64,000 nt of DNA from an uncultured Myxococcales bacterium (GTDB taxonomy: Bacteria > Myxococcota_A > Bradymonadia > UBA7976 > VGTA01), in assembly GCA_937146725.1 (NCBI GenBank), contig CAKZRU010000042.1, forward strand, positions 16,780 through 80,779, in the 5' to 3' direction. Below the pieces are notes generated by a model that searched no databases, had not been told where the DNA came from, and was given only the letters and a program-made list of their open reading frames with translations. Position 1 is the first letter of the stretch. Every line of letters starts with the position of its first letter. This document shows, one piece after another, positions 7,995-16,285 of the stretch. The translations under genes were made by a program, and so were the position numbers.

Positions 7995-10271
7995 CTATTG
8001 GACATCAAGGGTATAAGTGGTAATAAAGGGCAAAGACTCTCCAAAACCAAAGTATCCTTTGACCTCTAGCGTATAAACACCTGATATATCTGCTGTAAAG
8101 GTGATCACTTCACTTGCTAAGACTCCCGAACTTGCTTGGGCAATCGTGCCGTTAGGTCGATATAAAACAAGATCAAGGTCCTCGCCTTCAGAGTTAGAAA
8201 AGCGAACTTGAATGGTGACTTCTTGGCCTTGATTAAGGTTCATAGAATAAAAGTCAGTATCGCAGAAACTAAGATTATCAAGGCTACTAGGTACAGTAAT
8301 AGAATAAGCTTGAGCATATTCTGCATTGGGTGAGGCAATATCCTCACAATAGCCTGCTGGAATCATGCAGTTCCCAGAAATACAGGCATAGTCCCAACGA
8401 CATTCTTGATCAATGCTACACTCATTCATCTCCGAGTTTGATGGACTTTGGTTAATGTTGATGGAGTAGCTATTGTTTGAGCGTCCACCAAAACCATAAA
8501 TAATCAAATAATATTGGCCGGCTTCTAGATCCTCAACAAAGATTCTTTCATTATCATTACTACTGACGCCTAAGCTCACTGATGTACCATTCGCTTCGGT
8601 GAGATTCATATCTAAGTCACCATTCAAGTGAGTAAAGTTCACTAAAATCTCTAAGTCCGAAGCTTCCTCAAGAATAATGCTATAAAAGTCATCATTATCA
8701 CCACAGATTTGACCATTCCAGGGACCCGCATTTAAGGGGCTTAATGGAGTGGCTTGATCGTAATCATTATTGGGCTCGCTTGCTTCCTCATTACACACAG
8801 GGTCCATGGGGTCCATGGGGTCCATGGGATCCATGGGGTCCATTGGGTCCATTGGGTCATCCATACCGGCATCTGGATTGATGTCACCACGGCCATCACA
8901 CAAAGCATAGGTACATTCTCGGGCATCATTACAGTCTGAGACTTCATTGCAAACCGCACCAGGTAGATCGAGCTCAATCACCAAACTGTAGCGATTTTGT
9001 TGAATACCATCTATTGCCGAGACTCGGAAATAATAACGCTGATCGGTATCCTTTGCCAAAAGTCCGATATATTCATCATCGGTTTGAGTATTCATTTCAA
9101 TGGTCGGAGTCAGAAGATTATTGCTTGTATACATGCGTAGAGTTAAGTCACCAGCATGATCTTCAAAGCGAATACTGACTCGAGCTTCACGATTGGCTGG
9201 AAGTGTAAAAGCAAACCAATCAAAGTCAAAGCTACAAATGCTTAAATCATCAATACGTTGAGTGACAGAGTCAAGCTGAACGGCTTGGGGCAGGTCATTG
9301 TTAGTTGACTCACCTTCTAGTGCATCAGGACTACAGAAAAAACGCTCACAGCGTCCGGTATCTTGGTTACAAAGATTCTCGCCAGTACAGATTGAGTTAA
9401 TACAGGGGTCATCATAAATACAGTTGCCCGCATCACAGACCCAGCCATCTACACAAGTAACATTTTCACAGCTATCCCGACAAAAACCAGAGGCCGGATT
9501 ACAAGTGAATCCTTCGGCACAGGTCACCGTTTCACAGCGGTCAATACAGTCACCGGTATTATTGTCGCAGGTTAAACCTTCATCACAAGCTATATCTTGG
9601 CAAGCCGGAATACAGCTACCTTCAAAACAACGAGTACCGCGATTACAGGTAATCTCTCCACACTGATCAATACATTGCCCACTGCTTGTATCACATTCTT
9701 GATTTGACCCACAGTTGACTCCAAAGCAAAGATCGGTGCAACTTCCGGCAAAGCAACCTAAGCCTTCGGGACATTCTAGGTCAGCACAAGGATCTTGGCA
9801 GACACCTTCCACACATTCAATGCCGCCTGCACATACAACACCAATACAGGGGTCAATGCATTGACCGTCACTAGGGTCACACACAAAGCCAGCTCCACAG
9901 ATTTGTCCTTCACAAAGGTCGGGGCTTTTAGCGCAGTCACTTAAACTATAGCGCTGTCCAAAGGCTTCTGAGCTTACATCACAAATAATTTCGGATAAGG
10001 AAATAATCTCAGCACTGTTTGCAGCACAATCACTTAAACATTGGGTAAGCGCATTACTCTTACGATCATTTGGACAAGTAGACCATGCTTCGCAAGCTAA
10101 TAAGGACTGACAGGCCATCGAGCAAGAATTAGGCTCTACATCAGAGCCGGCATTCATTTCTCCCGCCATTGGATTAACCACAGTCGGAGGCGTAGTGCCT
10201 TCATCATCACAGGCAAGCATACTGCTTAAACTCAAGCTGAGTAAACTGAGAAAGTATATGTATTTCGACAT
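7995..10271 (-). CDS. Large cysteine-rich lipoprotein with EGF-like repeats and pre-peptidase-type beta domains
   Basis: A 758-residue lipoprotein. The signal peptide ends in lipobox MLAC at about residues 18-21; ribosome site AGAGG precedes ATG 10271. After a short spacer with PMAGEMNAG come about ten short cysteine repeats (pattern C-x-x-V/I-x-C-x-x-G-x-x-C) over residues 110-310. Three pre-peptidase C-terminal (PPC)-like beta domains follow, marked by DFDWFAFTLP, NDDFYSIILEEASD and DTDFYSMNLNQGQEV. A (DPM)n spacer lies between the first and second. PPC domains are common in secreted proteins of this group. It is probably exposed on the outer membrane; the function is unknown. It is convergent with the secreted protein at 6790. 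Confidence 0.82.
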   Translation of the reverse strand: MSKYIYFLSLLSLSLSSMLACDDEGTTPPTVVNPMAGEMNAGSDVEPNSCSMACQSLLACEAWSTCPNDRKSNALTQCLSDCAANSAEIISLSEIICDVSSEAFGQRYSLSDCAKSPDLCEGQICGAGFVCDPSDGQCIDPCIGVVCAGGIECVEGVCQDPCADLECPEGLGCFAGSCTDLCFGVNCGSNQECDTSSGQCIDQCGEITCNRGTRCFEGSCIPACQDIACDEGLTCDNNTGDCIDRCETVTCAEGFTCNPASGFCRDSCENVTCVDGWVCDAGNCIYDDPCINSICTGENLCNQDTGRCERFFCSPDALEGESTNNDLPQAVQLDSVTQRIDDLSICSFDFDWFAFTLPANREARVSIRFEDHAGDLTLRMYTSNNLLTPTIEMNTQTDDEYIGLLAKDTDQRYYFRVSAIDGIQQNRYSLVIELDLPGAVCNEVSDCNDARECTYALCDGRGDINPDAGMDDPMDPMDPMDPMDPMDPMDPVCNEEASEPNNDYDQATPLSPLNAGPWNGQICGDNDDFYSIILEEASDLEILVNFTHLNGDLDMNLTEANGTSVSLGVSSNDNERIFVEDLEAGQYYLIIYGFGGRSNNSYSININQSPSNSEMNECSIDQECRWDYACISGNCMIPAGYCEDIASPNAEYAQAYSITVPSSLDNLSFCDTDFYSMNLNQGQEVTIQVRFSNSEGEDLDLVLYRPNGTIAQASSGVLASEVITFTADISGVYTLEVKGYFGFGESLPFITTYTLDVQ
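8800..8862 (-). repeat. 9-base tandem repeat encoding Asp-Pro-Met
   Basis: Seven 9-base units (plus-strand gggtccatg and close variants) encode a DPM spacer in the lipoprotein gene. The first three units are identical and the rest differ by one or two bases. The repeat keeps the frame and so can change spacer length without disrupting the gene. Confidence 0.85.
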
Positions 10272-10383
10272 TATAAACCTCTTTAAGACTATTTATGTAT
10301 CTATTTTTGAAGGTCGATACACAAAAGCTATGGCAAGGTCAACCATAGTCCGAACTAAAATTGGAGTGGATTTAAAAAGTCAT

Positions 10384-11142
10384 CTAAGTTCTCAGCTCAC
10401 CAATTTCCTTAATAATTTGTTCATGAAACCATTCTTTGGCCATGGTACAAAGTTCAAGTCCGGGATTGTCTTGCTCTGGCTGTGCATAGACAAGGGTATC
10501 ATGATAAATCACTTTGACATGAGTGCGCCAACGACTAAAACGAGCCATAAAGTGGCCAAAAATGGGCGCATCACCTACCCAAGAGTCTTCATCTTCAGAA
10601 AACTCTATATATACGAGTTGAATGGGTAAATTCGCAGCAGCTGCTTCATGGAACATACCGGGCTTTAATGGATCTAAAGTACCTCTTGCAGTTGTCGTAC
10701 CCTCTGAAAACACTAAAACAGAAAAACCTTCATTTAATCGTTCTCTTAGAAGTGTTCTTGAGTTTTCTCTGCTTTTTGGATCTTTACGATCGACAAAAAC
10801 AGTACGCGCCTTACGAGCAGCAAAGCCAATAATGGGCCAAGACTTGACGTCGGCCTTAGCAAGAAAAACAACCGGACTAATCCCACATAAAACCGGAACA
10901 TCTGCATAAGATCTATGATTGGAAATCAAAATACCTTTTTGGTCACTAGCTTGGCCGACTTGTTCAATCTTAATGCCTAAAGTCCACGTCAATGTCTTAC
11001 CAAAGCTTTGAATGACCAAGGCTCTGAGTTTATGCTTTTTTTCTGGCACTAAGGCGACCAAGATACCATGTAGGGCGACCCAAAGAATAATGATCAGCAT
11101 TCGGGTGAGAGCGAGACAGTTTCCAAAAATTGAAAAGACCAT
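10384..11142 (-). CDS. 1-acyl-sn-glycerol-3-phosphate acyltransferase family protein (PlsC-like)
   Basis: A 252-residue membrane-bound acyltransferase. The N-terminal 35 residues hold a hydrophobic helix. The HX4D catalytic motif is in NHRSYADVPVL, and the glycerophosphate-binding block is FSEGTTTARG (EGTT in place of the common EGTR). VFVDRKD and the later VYIEF complete the family pattern. It transfers an acyl chain to lysophosphatidate or a related acceptor in phospholipid or lipid synthesis at the inner membrane. An AAGGAGG site overlaps the end of the upstream gene, whose stop lies only three bases before this ATG, so the two are translationally close. Acceptor specificity is unknown. 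Confidence 0.87.
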   Translation of the reverse strand: MVFSIFGNCLALTRMLIIILWVALHGILVALVPEKKHKLRALVIQSFGKTLTWTLGIKIEQVGQASDQKGILISNHRSYADVPVLCGISPVVFLAKADVKSWPIIGFAARKARTVFVDRKDPKSRENSRTLLRERLNEGFSVLVFSEGTTTARGTLDPLKPGMFHEAAAANLPIQLVYIEFSEDEDSWVGDAPIFGHFMARFSRWRTHVKVIYHDTLVYAQPEQDNPGLELCTMAKEWFHEQIIKEIGELRT

Positions 11143-11145
11143 AGT

Positions 11146-12294
11146 TTAATGACCTCCTTGCTTCCGTATACTCATTGAAAAGCAAAAGTTGGCATCATCT
11201 ATTCCCTGTGTTGCCTCATAAGTAAATAAATAAGGAGCCGGTGGTCCCACTAAGTCGGTGGGTGGGCTGATTGGAAACTTTTTGGTAAACCAGCCAAGCT
11301 GTGGCTGAAGCGTTGCAGTGAAGATCTTTTGACCTGCTTGTTGAATTTGTACTTTAATCGCCTGAGCTTTGGAGTCTCTAAAAGGATGGCGAAGGGCTAA
11401 ATCTTCCCAGCCGTATTTAAACCAAAGTTCAGTCTGATTGGACTCTACCGGTACCCACCATGCGACTTGAGCGATATGACCTTGGTGAGGCATTGCCGAA
11501 ATACAGCGTTTGGGGCTTTCATCAATGACCCGCCAATCTTGCGATAAATGCTCTGTCGGGTGAAGTCGACAATCAATATAGGGAAGCCAACGGCGTCGAT
11601 CAAGTGTGTATAAGTCACGTCGTCTTGAACGCTTTTTAAGTTGTTCGGCCTGTGGTCTTGCCAAACACTTAGATGCCCTTTGGCGTAAACGATGGCTTTG
11701 TGGGGCACAGTGCCAACCATGCAAGGCCCAAAAGTCACAGTTTTGCTTTGGCATTGGTTTGGCAGGGGATTTGGCTCGAGGCTTACCATGCAGTCTTGAA
11801 AAAGACACTCGGTTTGGATTGGGTAAATCATCATATAAATTATGTAGGTTTATAGGCCCTTTAATCTTCATCAAGCTCAGGCTCACCGGCCCAGAGTCCT
11901 GTGCTTGAAATACCTTTTTAGAGATCAATCCAAGGTTTTGAACAATTTGATATTTAGAAGAATTCTGTAAATGAACACCATCTCTATCAAAAGCGCCTAA
12001 CACCCATAAGCGTTTAGCTTGAGCAAAGTCAACTTCACCTTGTTGAGCCAATGGAATAACGGGTAAACCATGCAAGCTGAGTCGCGATTCTCCTGCCCAT
12101 TCCGGATACCAAGTCACAAAGTCACCCTCTATTAAGTTTTCTTTAATATAATGGGAGGCTAAAGACCAAGTTTCCCTTGAAGGTACAGCAGCTCTTCTTT
12201 GAACAGTACTCCAAACCGACCAAGCAGTACAGGATATGAGCAAAGCAAATAAGACCTTGTGACCTAGATTATGCGATAGAGCATTCTCTTGCAT
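11146..12294 (-). CDS. Membrane-anchored protein of unknown function
   Basis: A 382-residue protein I do not recognise. One hydrophobic segment (about residues 13-29) suggests an N-terminal membrane anchor or uncleaved signal. The next stretch, with EGDFVTWYPEWAGESRLSL and RLWVLGAFDRDGV, reads like an alpha/beta domain. The centre (about 170-250) is basic and cysteine-containing. The last 120 residues look like beta strands (VAWWVPVESNQTELWFKYGWEDL). It sits between a lipoprotein gene (6-base gap upstream) and the PlsC-like gene (3-base gap downstream), so the three form one transcription unit on the minus strand. A link with envelope lipids is only suggested by this position. Confidence 0.65.
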   Translation of the reverse strand: MQENALSHNLGHKVLFALLISCTAWSVWSTVQRRAAVPSRETWSLASHYIKENLIEGDFVTWYPEWAGESRLSLHGLPVIPLAQQGEVDFAQAKRLWVLGAFDRDGVHLQNSSKYQIVQNLGLISKKVFQAQDSGPVSLSLMKIKGPINLHNLYDDLPNPNRVSFSRLHGKPRAKSPAKPMPKQNCDFWALHGWHCAPQSHRLRQRASKCLARPQAEQLKKRSRRRDLYTLDRRRWLPYIDCRLHPTEHLSQDWRVIDESPKRCISAMPHQGHIAQVAWWVPVESNQTELWFKYGWEDLALRHPFRDSKAQAIKVQIQQAGQKIFTATLQPQLGWFTKKFPISPPTDLVGPPAPYLFTYEATQGIDDANFCFSMSIRKQGGH

Positions 12295-12300
12295 TCTGCT

Positions 12301-14175
12301 TTAACCACCACACACAAAATCAGCAAGACTATTACGAGGATCTACACAAAGAGAGCCATTTAAAGAGCCAATATTGTCAACATTGCAACATGTTAAGCCT
12401 TGTGGACAAGCTAAGTTTTCATCGCATTCTAGGGCACAAAACTGACCGGTAAAGGGAACTCGTGGATCTTGGCAAGTTTCAGCGCTTGTGCATTGATCAC
12501 AACTGGGGAGTTCATTACCATTCCCCCAACTTGAATAGCTTCTTTCAGCTCCGTTCAAACACTCTTGATCAACACAGGCTTCGCCTTCGGCGCATTGGTC
12601 ATTGGTGACACAGGTTACACAGTTACCATCACTTGGATCACAATAACTACCTGCTTCACAATTCACAGATTCACAGAGATCAGGTTGACACGCATTTTCT
12701 AAGTCAGCACATACATTTACAATCTGCCTATCTCGAATGACCTGACTACAGGTTTGACCGACATCACAATCAGAATTAGCTTCGCAGGTGACAGCACATG
12801 CTTGTACATTTTGTAAGGTGTATACAATGCAATAAGAACCATCTGGGCAATCTGACTCATTCTCACAAGGTAAGCATTGAGCACTATCACAAGCTCCGGT
12901 TGTTTGGTTACATAAGGAGCCGGGGTCACATGTCACATCGGCACACAAGTCATTACATTCTCCGCTGGTTGGATCACAACTTGCTTCCTCGGGGCATAAG
13001 CTACAAGGGCCTTGATCACAGTCAGTACATTCACAGCTAGTAGCTCGATTTCCCGAGCAAGTCACAGCATTCACCGAAGATATTTCTTCGATTTCACAGG
13101 TGCTTGGATCAAAGCGAAAGACTTGCCACATTGAACGATTCGTATTGTTTTCACTTGTAATTTCTTGTGGACCAAAGGCAAAGGAAGCACCATTACAGGC
13201 TAAAGAAAGCAAAGCTGTTCCGGTCACAGAGTTTCGACCGGTAAATAAATCAACCGCTACCGTGTGCCAACCTGCACTAGGTTCATTGATAGAGATCGTT
13301 TCTTGAGTTTCTCCATTTTGTGGGGCATCGCCGGATAAACCTGGCAAGGCCCAATTTGGGCTTTGATTAGTAGACCAACAATCGGATTCTCGACTAAAAA
13401 AGACCCCACGAGGATTGATTAAGTGCAAGTCAAAGTCAAGTTGTGCATTCTCCCAATTAAGTTGAATGATGACGGGAGTGTCAATCTCATCACACAAGTC
13501 ACCCGTACCATCTAAGTCACTATCAGCTTGATCAAAGTTAGCGTCATTTGGACAGTTATCACAGCGGTTACCGATGCCATCATCATCATTATCACTCTGC
13601 CCGGGGTTTACTTGGTTGGGACAGTTATCATCTAAATCAAAAATGCCATCATTGTCACTGTCTTGAAAAGCTTCGCAGGCATCACCCACACCATCTAAAT
13701 CAGCATCTGCTTGATCAAAGTTAGCGATATCTGGACAATTATCACAGGCATCACCTCGACCATCATCATCACGGTCCCCTTGACTATTATTAGCCTCCAA
13801 AGGACAGTTATCATCCTGATTGAGAATACCATCATTGTCGGTATCTTCATTAGCGGGTAATGGTTCGCCGGCCGTGTTTTCGCCTGCAAGATCTTCACCA
13901 GCGAGCATCTCTCCTGCAGTGATTTCGCCGGCCGTGTTTTCACCAGCGAGCATCTCTCCTGCAGTGATTTCACCTGCAGTGATTTCGCCTGCCATCATTT
14001 TACCGGCAACATTTAAAAGATTGTCGCCCGAAGCCATTTCTCCGGCTTCTGATTCCCTAGAACGCTCAACTACACTATCATCGATGCATGCTTGGCAGAT
14101 AAAAATAAGTCCTAGGCTGAGTATTAACTTTAAACAGCTAGAACCATAGAAGAACTGATTTTGAGATTTAAACAT
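12301..14175 (-). CDS. Lipoprotein with AGExx spacer, thrombospondin type 3 calcium repeats and cysteine-rich modules
   Basis: I place the start at ATG 14175 (624 residues), because the following sequence is a classic lipoprotein signal ending ICQAC. A GTG at 14229 in frame would add 18 residues before that signal. After the lipidated Cys come ten AGExx units. Calcium-binding thrombospondin type 3 repeats follow, with D-x-D-x-D-G-x-x-D-x-x-D-N-C patterns (five to six, about 120-230). Next is a beta domain (IIQLNWENAQLDFDLHLINP) typical of secreted carbohydrate- or calcium-dependent proteins. The rest is a long series of cysteine modules. It is likely displayed on the outer membrane with calcium-stabilised structure. 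First gene of the run with the unknown and PlsC-like genes. Confidence 0.8.
   Translation of the reverse strand: MFKSQNQFFYGSSCLKLILSLGLIFICQACIDDSVVERSRESEAGEMASGDNLLNVAGKMMAGEITAGEITAGEMLAGENTAGEITAGEMLAGEDLAGENTAGEPLPANEDTDNDGILNQDDNCPLEANNSQGDRDDDGRGDACDNCPDIANFDQADADLDGVGDACEAFQDSDNDGIFDLDDNCPNQVNPGQSDNDDDGIGNRCDNCPNDANFDQADSDLDGTGDLCDEIDTPVIIQLNWENAQLDFDLHLINPRGVFFSRESDCWSTNQSPNWALPGLSGDAPQNGETQETISINEPSAGWHTVAVDLFTGRNSVTGTALLSLACNGASFAFGPQEITSENNTNRSMWQVFRFDPSTCEIEEISSVNAVTCSGNRATSCECTDCDQGPCSLCPEEASCDPTSGECNDLCADVTCDPGSLCNQTTGACDSAQCLPCENESDCPDGSYCIVYTLQNVQACAVTCEANSDCDVGQTCSQVIRDRQIVNVCADLENACQPDLCESVNCEAGSYCDPSDGNCVTCVTNDQCAEGEACVDQECLNGAERSYSSWGNGNELPSCDQCTSAETCQDPRVPFTGQFCALECDENLACPQGLTCCNVDNIGSLNGSLCVDPRNSLADFVCGG
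13862..14010 (-). repeat. 15-base repeats encoding AGExx spacer
   Basis: About ten 15-base units encode AGEIT, AGEML, AGENT and related pentapeptides directly after the lipobox. A segment of roughly 30 bases occurs twice (13896 and 13940 regions), showing block duplication. The same pentapeptide style occurs in the lipoprotein at 46040 and briefly in the one at 7995. Confidence 0.8.
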
Positions 14176-14313
14176 ACTTTTTTCTACCCATAAAATGTGT
14201 TTTTCATTAAGATAGAGTTTTCGTTTCACACTTGCAATGTTACTGATCGTTTTGTTTTGTAAGTGAGTTATTCTATGCTTGAGTTGTTCTAAAATGAGTA
14301 TAGCGAAAGATCA

Positions 14314-15540
14314 TTACATCCTAGTTAATGATTGTGGAGTAGGTGAAAACCTACGCTGTACTTCGCCTCTTCTGGCAGGAATGACCAAAGTCACCTGATA
14401 CCCACGAGCTTCTTTGCGAAAGCCGGCCGTAACCTTAGCTTTGCTTCTATAGAGCAAGCGCAAACGTTTTTCAGTTAGGTTAAGACCCAGTCCACTCGAA
14501 TCGCTATCAGACTCCGAAATTGTACTAGATACGCTTTGGGTATGGCTATTGCCATTGTCGGTAATGGTAACCGTTAAAAAGCCATTTTCTTCACTAATCT
14601 TGACTTCGATGCTTCCTTTTTCGTTAAGTAAATCAAGGGTATCAAGTCGGCCATGCTTGAAGCAGTTTTCAAGAATCGGTTGCAAAATCAATGGAGGAAC
14701 AAGTACATCGCCACACTGCTCAGGACTATCGATTAGAATATCGAACTTTTCCGGAAAACGATCTTTCATAATAGATGTATATGCATTCAATAGTTTTAAT
14801 TCATCTTTAAGAGAGAGCTCCATCATGGAATTAAGTTTTAAGGACGCCCTCAACAACTTACTTAAATTCTCGATCATACGGTCGGCCGATGACACATTTT
14901 CATACATCATTGCTGAAATGGTGTTTAAAGTATTAAAAAGAAAGTGAGGATTAATTTGTCCTTGTAAAGATCTTAGCTTTTCTTTGGCTAATTGTTGCTC
15001 AATTCTGAGCACTCTTAATTGTTCTGCATTAGATCTTTGAAAGAATAACAAGCCGTGTATTGTAGCAATCGTAACCGTTAGCATGAAAATCTGTGGAGGA
15101 ATTTCAGTTTGGATTACTTCTGGCCAATTAATCACTTTTGAGTACTCTAAACCAAAAGCTTCAAAGGCAAAATGCCTTAAAAAACTAGAAAGCGATATAA
15201 AAAGAATACAGTGAATAATTGTGATTAAAAGATATGTTAGACCTGTTTTGATCGTATCTCGACGCCAAACCGGATTTTTATAAGTGAATATTGCCACAGA
15301 TGATAATAAGCAAGCACTAGTAAATGAACCGGTTGCATCAACAATGATACAGTGGAGTTGACTGCTTAATTCTGGCTGAATGATGACATTAAACTGACGT
15401 CTACTGTAGGCAATAAACCCTGTAGATAAGATCAAGAAAAAGAAGCCAATGATAAAACCAAAAGGCAGTTTGATTTCGATTGTTTCAATCTTTTGGCTCA
15501 ATGAGATTGATAAGCTATTAGACTTCAAATAAGGCTCCAT
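14314..15540 (-). CDS. LytS/YehU-type sensor histidine kinase
   Basis: A 408-residue membrane kinase (start at ATG 15540; a GTG at 15549 would add three residues). Four hydrophobic helices occupy roughly residues 28-48, 60-87, 98-125 and 150-168, with no large periplasmic domain. The His_kinase (Pfam06580-type) motif QINPHFLFNTLN carries the phosphorylated His at about 199. The ATPase domain follows, with ENCFKHG and SGLGLNLTEKRL. The start lies inside the regulator gene, overlapping by 23 bases, so the two are translationally coupled. With the LytTR regulator it forms a two-component system sensing an unknown membrane or envelope signal. Confidence 0.92.
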   Translation of the reverse strand: MEPYLKSNSLSISLSQKIETIEIKLPFGFIIGFFFLILSTGFIAYSRRQFNVIIQPELSSQLHCIIVDATGSFTSACLLSSVAIFTYKNPVWRRDTIKTGLTYLLITIIHCILFISLSSFLRHFAFEAFGLEYSKVINWPEVIQTEIPPQIFMLTVTIATIHGLLFFQRSNAEQLRVLRIEQQLAKEKLRSLQGQINPHFLFNTLNTISAMMYENVSSADRMIENLSKLLRASLKLNSMMELSLKDELKLLNAYTSIMKDRFPEKFDILIDSPEQCGDVLVPPLILQPILENCFKHGRLDTLDLLNEKGSIEVKISEENGFLTVTITDNGNSHTQSVSSTISESDSDSSGLGLNLTEKRLRLLYRSKAKVTAGFRKEARGYQVTLVIPARRGEVQRRFSPTPQSLTRM

Positions 15541-16276
15541 TTTCCGCACGATAATGACGAGACCACTTGAGTTGATGCCCTGTCTTGAGCGTCACTGTCG
15601 CATCTCCATGAGCAATCACTTCTACACTTTTAATTTGATTGAGTTGAACAATTTGAGAGCGGTTAAGCCTTAAAAAGGATTCAGGAGACAGCCTTGAGCT
15701 GAGGTTTTTAAGAGTGCCACGTCTAATAAAAGAACGTTTTTCAGTATAAAACTCACAATAATTACCACTGGCCTTAATCCAATAAACGTCATCTAAATCT
15801 AATAAGGACTGTAGCTTACCACGCCCTTCAACTCTAATGTGAGTCAAATATTGTTGTTCTTCTTCAGATGTGAGTTCCTCACCCATAGAGTTAGGTAAAT
15901 CAAGCCTAGTTAACACTCTTGTGATCGATTGCTCAAAACGTTCATAGGCAAAGGGTTTAAGCAAATAATCTACCGCATCCACCTCAAAAGCCTCAAGAGC
16001 ATATTCTTCATATGCGGTTGTGAACAAAACCAAAGGCTTATTGTCTTCCGGTAATCTTTTGACTAATTCTAAGCCGCTCAAGTGAGGCATATTTATGTCA
16101 GCAACAAGTACATGTGGTTGCCAAGATTTGACTAACTCTAATGCTTTCAGTCCATCTTCGGCTTCGGCCAACTCATGTTTATTGTCTGTGTCATATAATG
16201 TGATGAAATGCTTTAGTTTGTCTCGAGCATGTTTTTCATCATCGACGATGAGAATCTTAAGTTGGCAATCCGACAT
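15518..16276 (-). CDS. LytTR-family DNA-binding response regulator
   Basis: A 252-residue regulator. The receiver domain (1-125) has the acidic pair D12/D13, phospho-acceptor D60 in VADINMP, a Thr in LFTTAYE and Lys in YLLKPF. The C-terminal LytTR domain (about 145-250) shows IRVEGRGKLQ, YWIKASGNYCEFY, FLRLNRSQIVQL and SRHYR; it binds DNA in a beta-strand mode. Phosphorylation is presumably by the overlapping LytS-type kinase. It begins nine bases after the barrel-protein gene, so barrel, regulator and kinase probably share a transcript. The likely targets are envelope genes; direct repeats for its site were not found with confidence. Confidence 0.92.
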   Translation of the reverse strand: MSDCQLKILIVDDEKHARDKLKHFITLYDTDNKHELAEAEDGLKALELVKSWQPHVLVADINMPHLSGLELVKRLPEDNKPLVLFTTAYEEYALEAFEVDAVDYLLKPFAYERFEQSITRVLTRLDLPNSMGEELTSEEEQQYLTHIRVEGRGKLQSLLDLDDVYWIKASGNYCEFYTEKRSFIRRGTLKNLSSRLSPESFLRLNRSQIVQLNQIKSVEVIAHGDATVTLKTGHQLKWSRHYRAENGALFEV

Positions 16277-16285
16277 TTCATTTTC

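Noticed and set aside
13820..14149. Plus-strand frame opposite the AGExx region
   Set aside because: Antisense artefact of the 15-base repeat in a well-supported lipoprotein gene.
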